Made by a program: the position numbers and the translations under genes
Notes under the pieces: generated by a model
Seen by the model: the letters and a program-made list of their open reading frames with translations, nothing else
The model's database searches: none
What the model was told of the DNA's origin: nothing
From: Haloplanus sp. HW8-1
GTDB taxonomy: Archaea; Halobacteriota; Halobacteria; Halobacteriales; Haloferacaceae
Direction of reading: 5' to 3'
Assembly: GCF_023703795.1 (NCBI RefSeq)
Contig: NZ_CP098518.1
Location: 744,001-808,000 of the forward strand
Length of the DNA: 64,000 bases
Shown: one piece after another, positions 60,527 to 64,000 of the stretch
How positions within the stretch are numbered: position 1 is the stretch's first letter
How the letters are laid out: each line of letters opens with the position of its first letter

Positions 60527-61864
60527 GTGCGTATAATCGTCGTCGGTGCCGGCCAGGTCGGATCGAGCATCGCCGCCGACCTCGCCGGCGCGCACGACAT
60601 CGTCGTCGTGGACCGGGACGGCGACCGAGTCGAGGAGTTGACCTACTCGCTCGACGTGTTGCCCGTCGAGGGGGACGGAACGTCGCTGTCGACGTTGGAG
60701 GAGGCGGGCATCGACGAGGCCGACATGGTCATCGCCAGCACCGACGACGACGAAACCAACATCGTCATCTGCGGGACGGCCCGCGCGGTGAGCGACGCCT
60801 TCACCGTCGCCCGCGTGAAGAACACGGAGTACCTGCGGACGTGGGAGCGGTCCGAACGGGCGTTCGGCATCGACTTCATCGTGTGTACGAACCTGCTCGC
60901 CGCGGAGGCTATCGTCCGCGTGGTCGGGATTCCAGCCGCCCGCGACGTGGACTCCTTTGCGGACGGCCGCGTCCAGATGGCCGAGTTCGAAGTACCGCCG
61001 GGGAGTTCCGTCACCGATCACACGGTCGCGGAAGCCGACCGGTTCGACGACCTCACCTTCGCCGCCTTCCTCCGCGACGGCGAGGTGGAAATCGCCCGCG
61101 GCGACTCCGTGTTTCGGGAACACGACCGGGTGGTGGTGATCGGCAACCCCGAGGCGGTACAGGAGTTCGCGACGATCATGGCGCCCCAGGAACGTCCCGG
61201 GACAGCCGAGGAGGTGGTCGTCGTCGGGGGCAGCGAGATCGGCTACCACGTGGCCCGTCTGCTCGGAGAACAAGGGTTCAAGCCTCGACTGATCGAACGG
61301 GACCCCGAACGCGCCCGCCGCCTCGCCGAAGAACTCCCCGACGCGGTGGTACTGGAGAGCGATGCAACCGACGCCGACTTCCTGGAGCGCGAACACGTCG
61401 GCGACGCCGACTTGCTGGTCGCGGCGCTCGACTCCGACGAAAAGAACCTGCTGGTGTCGCTGTTGGCGCGCCGACTGGGCGTCGACCGGACCGTCGCGAT
61501 CATCGATACGTCGGAGTACGTCGACCTGTTCGAGACCGTCGGCGTCGACGTGGGTGTCAATCCCCGCGAGGTGGTCGCCGAGGAGATCACGCGGTTCACC
61601 CGCGACGGCGGTGCCGAGAACGTCGCGATCATCGAGAGCGACCGCGCCGAGGTGCTCGAAGTCGAGGTCGACGATGAGAGCGTCCTCGCGGACAGGCCGA
61701 TCCACGAGTCGGTGGGCGAGTTGCCCGACGGGGTCGTCATCGGCGCCATCACCCGTGAGACGGACCTGATCACCCCGCGCGGGGAGACGGTGATCCGCCC
61801 CGGCGACCACGTCGTCGCCTTCCTCGATGCCTGTGTCGCCGACGACGTGACTCCGATGCTGTGA
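60527..61864 (+). CDS. trkA: TrkA potassium-uptake regulator
   Basis: GTG 60527 gives 445 residues with two RCK_N (Rossmann) and two RCK_C units: Val-Gly-Ala-Gly-Gln-Val-Gly-Ser near the start and Val-Gly-Gly-Ser-Glu-Ile-Gly-Tyr near 238. It binds NAD(H)/ATP and gates the TrkH K+ channel. The matching trkH gene should follow, and only a fragment of it does. Potassium is the main cytoplasmic osmolyte of haloarchaea, so a second trkH elsewhere is expected. Confidence 0.93.
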   Translation: MRIIVVGAGQVGSSIAADLAGAHDIVVVDRDGDRVEELTYSLDVLPVEGDGTSLSTLEEAGIDEADMVIASTDDDETNIVICGTARAVSDAFTVARVKNTEYLRTWERSERAFGIDFIVCTNLLAAEAIVRVVGIPAARDVDSFADGRVQMAEFEVPPGSSVTDHTVAEADRFDDLTFAAFLRDGEVEIARGDSVFREHDRVVVIGNPEAVQEFATIMAPQERPGTAEEVVVVGGSEIGYHVARLLGEQGFKPRLIERDPERARRLAEELPDAVVLESDATDADFLEREHVGDADLLVAALDSDEKNLLVSLLARRLGVDRTVAIIDTSEYVDLFETVGVDVGVNPREVVAEEITRFTRDGGAENVAIIESDRAEVLEVEVDDESVLADRPIHESVGELPDGVVIGAITRETDLITPRGETVIRPGDHVVAFLDACVADDVTPML

Positions 61865-61921
61865 GCGCGGCGCTGTCAGTAGCTTGAACCTCCCTCGCTG
61901 GTTAGAACCCGACGAATCTCG

Positions 61922-62155
61922 ATGGGCTCCCGTGTCGAGTACCGGGCGAGTCTGACCCTCGTCGGGAGCGTTCTCGCGTATCTGGCCGTGCCGGTGACGG
62001 TCGCAACTGCGCCGGCGGGTCCATCGGGCCGTTTCTCGATGGCGGTGACCGCGGGGTCGGCAGGGGGGCCGAACGACTGGAGGTCCTGCCGGTGTGGGTC
62101 CCGCCGCCGCCGGAGTGCTGGCGACAGAGCGGCGGCGCCCAAACATCACCGTTGA
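61922..62155 (+). pseudogene. Probable trkH remnant
   Basis: After trkA, an ATG at 61922 starts Arg-Val-Glu-Tyr-Arg-Ala-Ser-Leu-Thr-Leu-Val-Gly-Ser-Val-Leu-Ala-Tyr-Leu-Ala-Val-Pro, which looks like the N-terminus of haloarchaeal TrkH. After about 30 residues the hydrophobic pattern breaks down into an Arg/Ser-rich frame. A frameshift near 62065 might prolong the match for a few codons. The remaining 450 residues of a channel are absent. The call rests on a short segment plus the trkA neighbour. Confidence 0.5.
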
Positions 62156-62401
62156 AAATCGGACGCGCAATTTTTTATGTCGGCTCGCGGTAGCGGCAGG
62201 TGCGACGACCGGTTGCAACGGCGGCTCCCACCGCCGGCGACGAGTTCGCCGCACCGCGCGAACGCGTACGTACACGACATCCGAACCGCTCCCTATGTGT
62301 GTTGTGGTTTACATATTCACACCTGCGGCTCCACTATTTATTTCTATCAACATATCCGTAATACAAACGGGTTTTACCGAGCCGATCGACGACTCAATCG
62401 C
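62156..62401. promoter_or_regulatory. AT-rich region upstream of the PhoX-type gene
   Basis: There is no gene. It contains AATTTTTTATG near 62168 and an AT-rich stretch 62310-62375 with CTATTTATTT and repeated short A/T motifs that should hold the promoter. Phosphate control would be expected for a PhoX gene, but I recognise no specific box. Confidence 0.4.
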
Positions 62402-64000
62402 ATGGTCGATTTGACTCGACGAACCCTGATGGCGACGTCTACAGCCGCCGCTCTCGGTGCCAGCGTGGTGGGCTCCGGTGTGGCGAGTGCGGACGTCGAG
62501 GAATCGGACACGCCCGGCGCGCCGAGTGTCAAGGGCGAACTCAAGCGGTTCTCGACGACGGCGTTCGGGGCCGAAGTGACCGGGCCGTTCGTCTTCGAGG
62601 ACGGCTCGCTCCTGTACAGTCTCCAGCATCCCAACGGGACGAATCCGGGGAAGTTCGGCCGCGCGGCGGTCGGCTACTTCGGCGGCTTCACCTTCGAGTT
62701 CGACGGCAACAACGACGACTTCCCGGAAGTCGGTATCCCCGACACGGAAGAGAAACAGCGGCAGGTGCGATCCGAAGCCGGCGATTACGAGATTCTGATC
62801 CAGGGTCGCGAGCCGATCCAGGGTGGCTCCGAGCGTCTCGGCGTCCCGCAGACGCCGGATGGGGATGGTCTCACGGAGTTCGCGGGATCGTCCGGCGGCT
62901 ACGGTGGAAATCCGGACTGCAACCAGTTCGTCTCGACGGACGAGGACGGGACCGAGGGCTTCCTGTTCACCAACTGGGAGAACTACCCCGGCTGCATCTC
63001 GCGGGTTCCGATCAGCCAGGACGAGAACGGCGAGTGGAGCGCCGACGTCGACTCCGACATGACGCTCAACCTGCCGAACACGGAGGCCTTTCGCGACATC
63101 GGGGGCACATGGGTCAACTGTTACGGTGACCTCAGCCCGTGGGAGACGATGATCTCCGCCGAGGAGAACTACAGTCATCCGCGTGTCTCCTATACGTACA
63201 CGGTAAGCGACATCGTGGAGTCGGGTACCGGCGTCGGCAAGATCGGCGGCTGTCAGTTCTGGAACCGGCCGAACCCGACGGGGATCGGCCCCGCGATCGA
63301 GGAGTACGCCGCGAACGGCGATATCGAGGAGGCCTTCACCGCGCAGGGCTACTGGTCCCAGGGCGGCATCGAGAAGGGGGCCTACTACCTCGGTGCGGAA
63401 CCGGTCGACCAGACCGACGACGGCGGCAACGACCTGACGCCGATCGGCGACGGCTACCCGAATCCGTACCGCTACGGCTACTTCGTGGACATTCGGGATC
63501 CGGCCGCTGACGAGCCGAGCCCGATCAAGTACTGGGTGATGGGTCGGGCCGCCTGGGAGGCGCCCGACATCCAGGGCGACCGCAAGACGGTCTACGGCTG
63601 CTCGGACGGCGACAGCAAGGGCATCTACAAGTTCGTCGCCGACGAGCCGATCGACAGCTACGCGAATACGGACGACATCGCGGGGACGCTCTACGCCCCG
63701 AAGATCACGAACGACGCCGCCAGCGTCGCCGACTCCGGGACCCGGAACTCGCCGGCCCAGACGCCGCTCGAGATCGAGTGGATCGAGATGGGTCACGCCA
63801 CGAACGGCGAGGTCGCGTCCTGGATCGCCGACTACGACGACGTCACGCAGATCGACTACATCACGGCCCACACCGACTACACCGAGGACGACCTCGGCAC
63901 GAACGTCGCGTACAGCGACGCCGTCAAGGAGGCCGACCTCACCGTCCTCAAGAGCGCCAGCGGCAACCAGAACTACATCACGAACGAGGAAATCGTCCGC
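62402..64000 (+). CDS. PhoX-type (DUF839) alkaline phosphatase, 3' end outside window
   Basis: The ATG at 62402 opens a frame with no stop to the window edge (533 codons). Residues 1-30 are a Tat signal (Leu-Thr-Arg-Arg-Thr-Leu-Met-Ala, then Ala-rich helix ending Val-Ala-Ser-Ala). The mature part has DUF839 features: Leu-Ser-Pro-Trp-Glu-Thr-Met-Ile-Ser-Ala-Glu-Glu near 240 and Lys-Thr-Val-Tyr-Gly-Cys-Ser-Asp-Gly-Asp later. Characterised PhoX uses Ca2+ and Fe3+ to hydrolyse phosphate esters outside the cell, and Tat export fits a folded metalloenzyme. Full length and the C-terminal anchor cannot be seen. Confidence 0.83.
   Translation, partial: MVDLTRRTLMATSTAAALGASVVGSGVASADVEESDTPGAPSVKGELKRFSTTAFGAEVTGPFVFEDGSLLYSLQHPNGTNPGKFGRAAVGYFGGFTFEFDGNNDDFPEVGIPDTEEKQRQVRSEAGDYEILIQGREPIQGGSERLGVPQTPDGDGLTEFAGSSGGYGGNPDCNQFVSTDEDGTEGFLFTNWENYPGCISRVPISQDENGEWSADVDSDMTLNLPNTEAFRDIGGTWVNCYGDLSPWETMISAEENYSHPRVSYTYTVSDIVESGTGVGKIGGCQFWNRPNPTGIGPAIEEYAANGDIEEAFTAQGYWSQGGIEKGAYYLGAEPVDQTDDGGNDLTPIGDGYPNPYRYGYFVDIRDPAADEPSPIKYWVMGRAAWEAPDIQGDRKTVYGCSDGDSKGIYKFVADEPIDSYANTDDIAGTLYAPKITNDAASVADSGTRNSPAQTPLEIEWIEMGHATNGEVASWIADYDDVTQIDYITAHTDYTEDDLGTNVAYSDAVKEADLTVLKSASGNQNYITNEEIVR

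Noticed and set aside
1-64000. CRISPR array or rRNA operon
   Set aside because: No regularly spaced repeats and no rRNA-like conserved stretches were seen on either strand.

Overview
The window looks like the chromosome of a halophilic archaeon (Halobacteria). The proteins are very acidic, G+C is high with G/C at third codon positions, and many genes start close to a TATA box with little or no leader. Archaeal or haloarchaeal genes present include archaeosortase, GatE, S8e, L37e, LSm, diphthine synthase, the MptE pterin enzyme, halocyanin, a HalOD1 domain and a Bat-type HTH regulator. A genus cannot be assigned from sequence alone. There is no rRNA and no CRISPR array. Two tRNA genes are present: Leu-GAG and Arg-CCG.

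Layout. 1-3.7 kb is an AT-richer, scarred accessory stretch. It holds the tail of a pilin-like gene, an 86-bp inverted-repeat element that supplies the stop codon of a membrane-protein gene, an HTH-membrane regulator, and two inverted, decayed copies of one IS4-type transposase. 3.7-7.8 kb is an arsenic island: a Cys-Cys mini-protein, an ArsR and an ArsP-type permease face a second operon of ArsR, ACR3 and two ArsC-like proteins. 8.4-13 kb has an SPFH protein and then an operon of multicopper oxidase, ZIP transporter and cupredoxin with a palindrome at its promoter. 13-18.5 kb is housekeeping: rRNA methyltransferase, folate/pterin enzymes, TrmJ-like methyltransferase, MaoC. 18.6-21.5 kb is a sensory cluster with aspartate-to-glutamate receivers and a histidine kinase that has lost its ATPase domain. 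21.5-35.4 kb is mostly small conserved genes: GatE, acylphosphatase, LysW, ferredoxin with a rubrerythrin-like protein, DUF3179 with a CCGP membrane protein, a decayed universal stress protein, and diphthine synthase. 35.7-40 kb carries archaeosortase A, then a P19-like and a DyP-like lipoprotein (probable iron acquisition), an HTH regulator and tRNA-Leu. 40.3-46.4 kb carries a DUF420 protein, a HEAT/PQQ-propeller protein, a split HTH/membrane regulator pair, a beta-grasp protein ending Cys-Cys, copper nitrite reductase, a Bat-type regulator and halocyanin: a denitrification module. 46.5-62 kb is mainly housekeeping (PurF, LSm/L37e, ArgS, S8e, IMP dehydrogenase, CoaBC, TrkA) with lipoproteins, an MFS transporter and a tRNA-Arg flanked by copies of its own 3' end. 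The window ends in a PhoX-type phosphatase gene that runs off the edge.

Themes. Metal and metalloid handling recurs: arsenic efflux and reduction, the copper oxidase/ZIP/cupredoxin set, the P19/DyP set, the copper proteins of denitrification, and a His-rich lipoprotein. Gene decay also recurs: truncated kinase, truncated trkH, internally deleted Usp, IS remnants. The most unusual candidate system is the oxidase-ZIP-cupredoxin operon, which resembles ferroxidase-coupled metal uptake but uses a ZIP permease.
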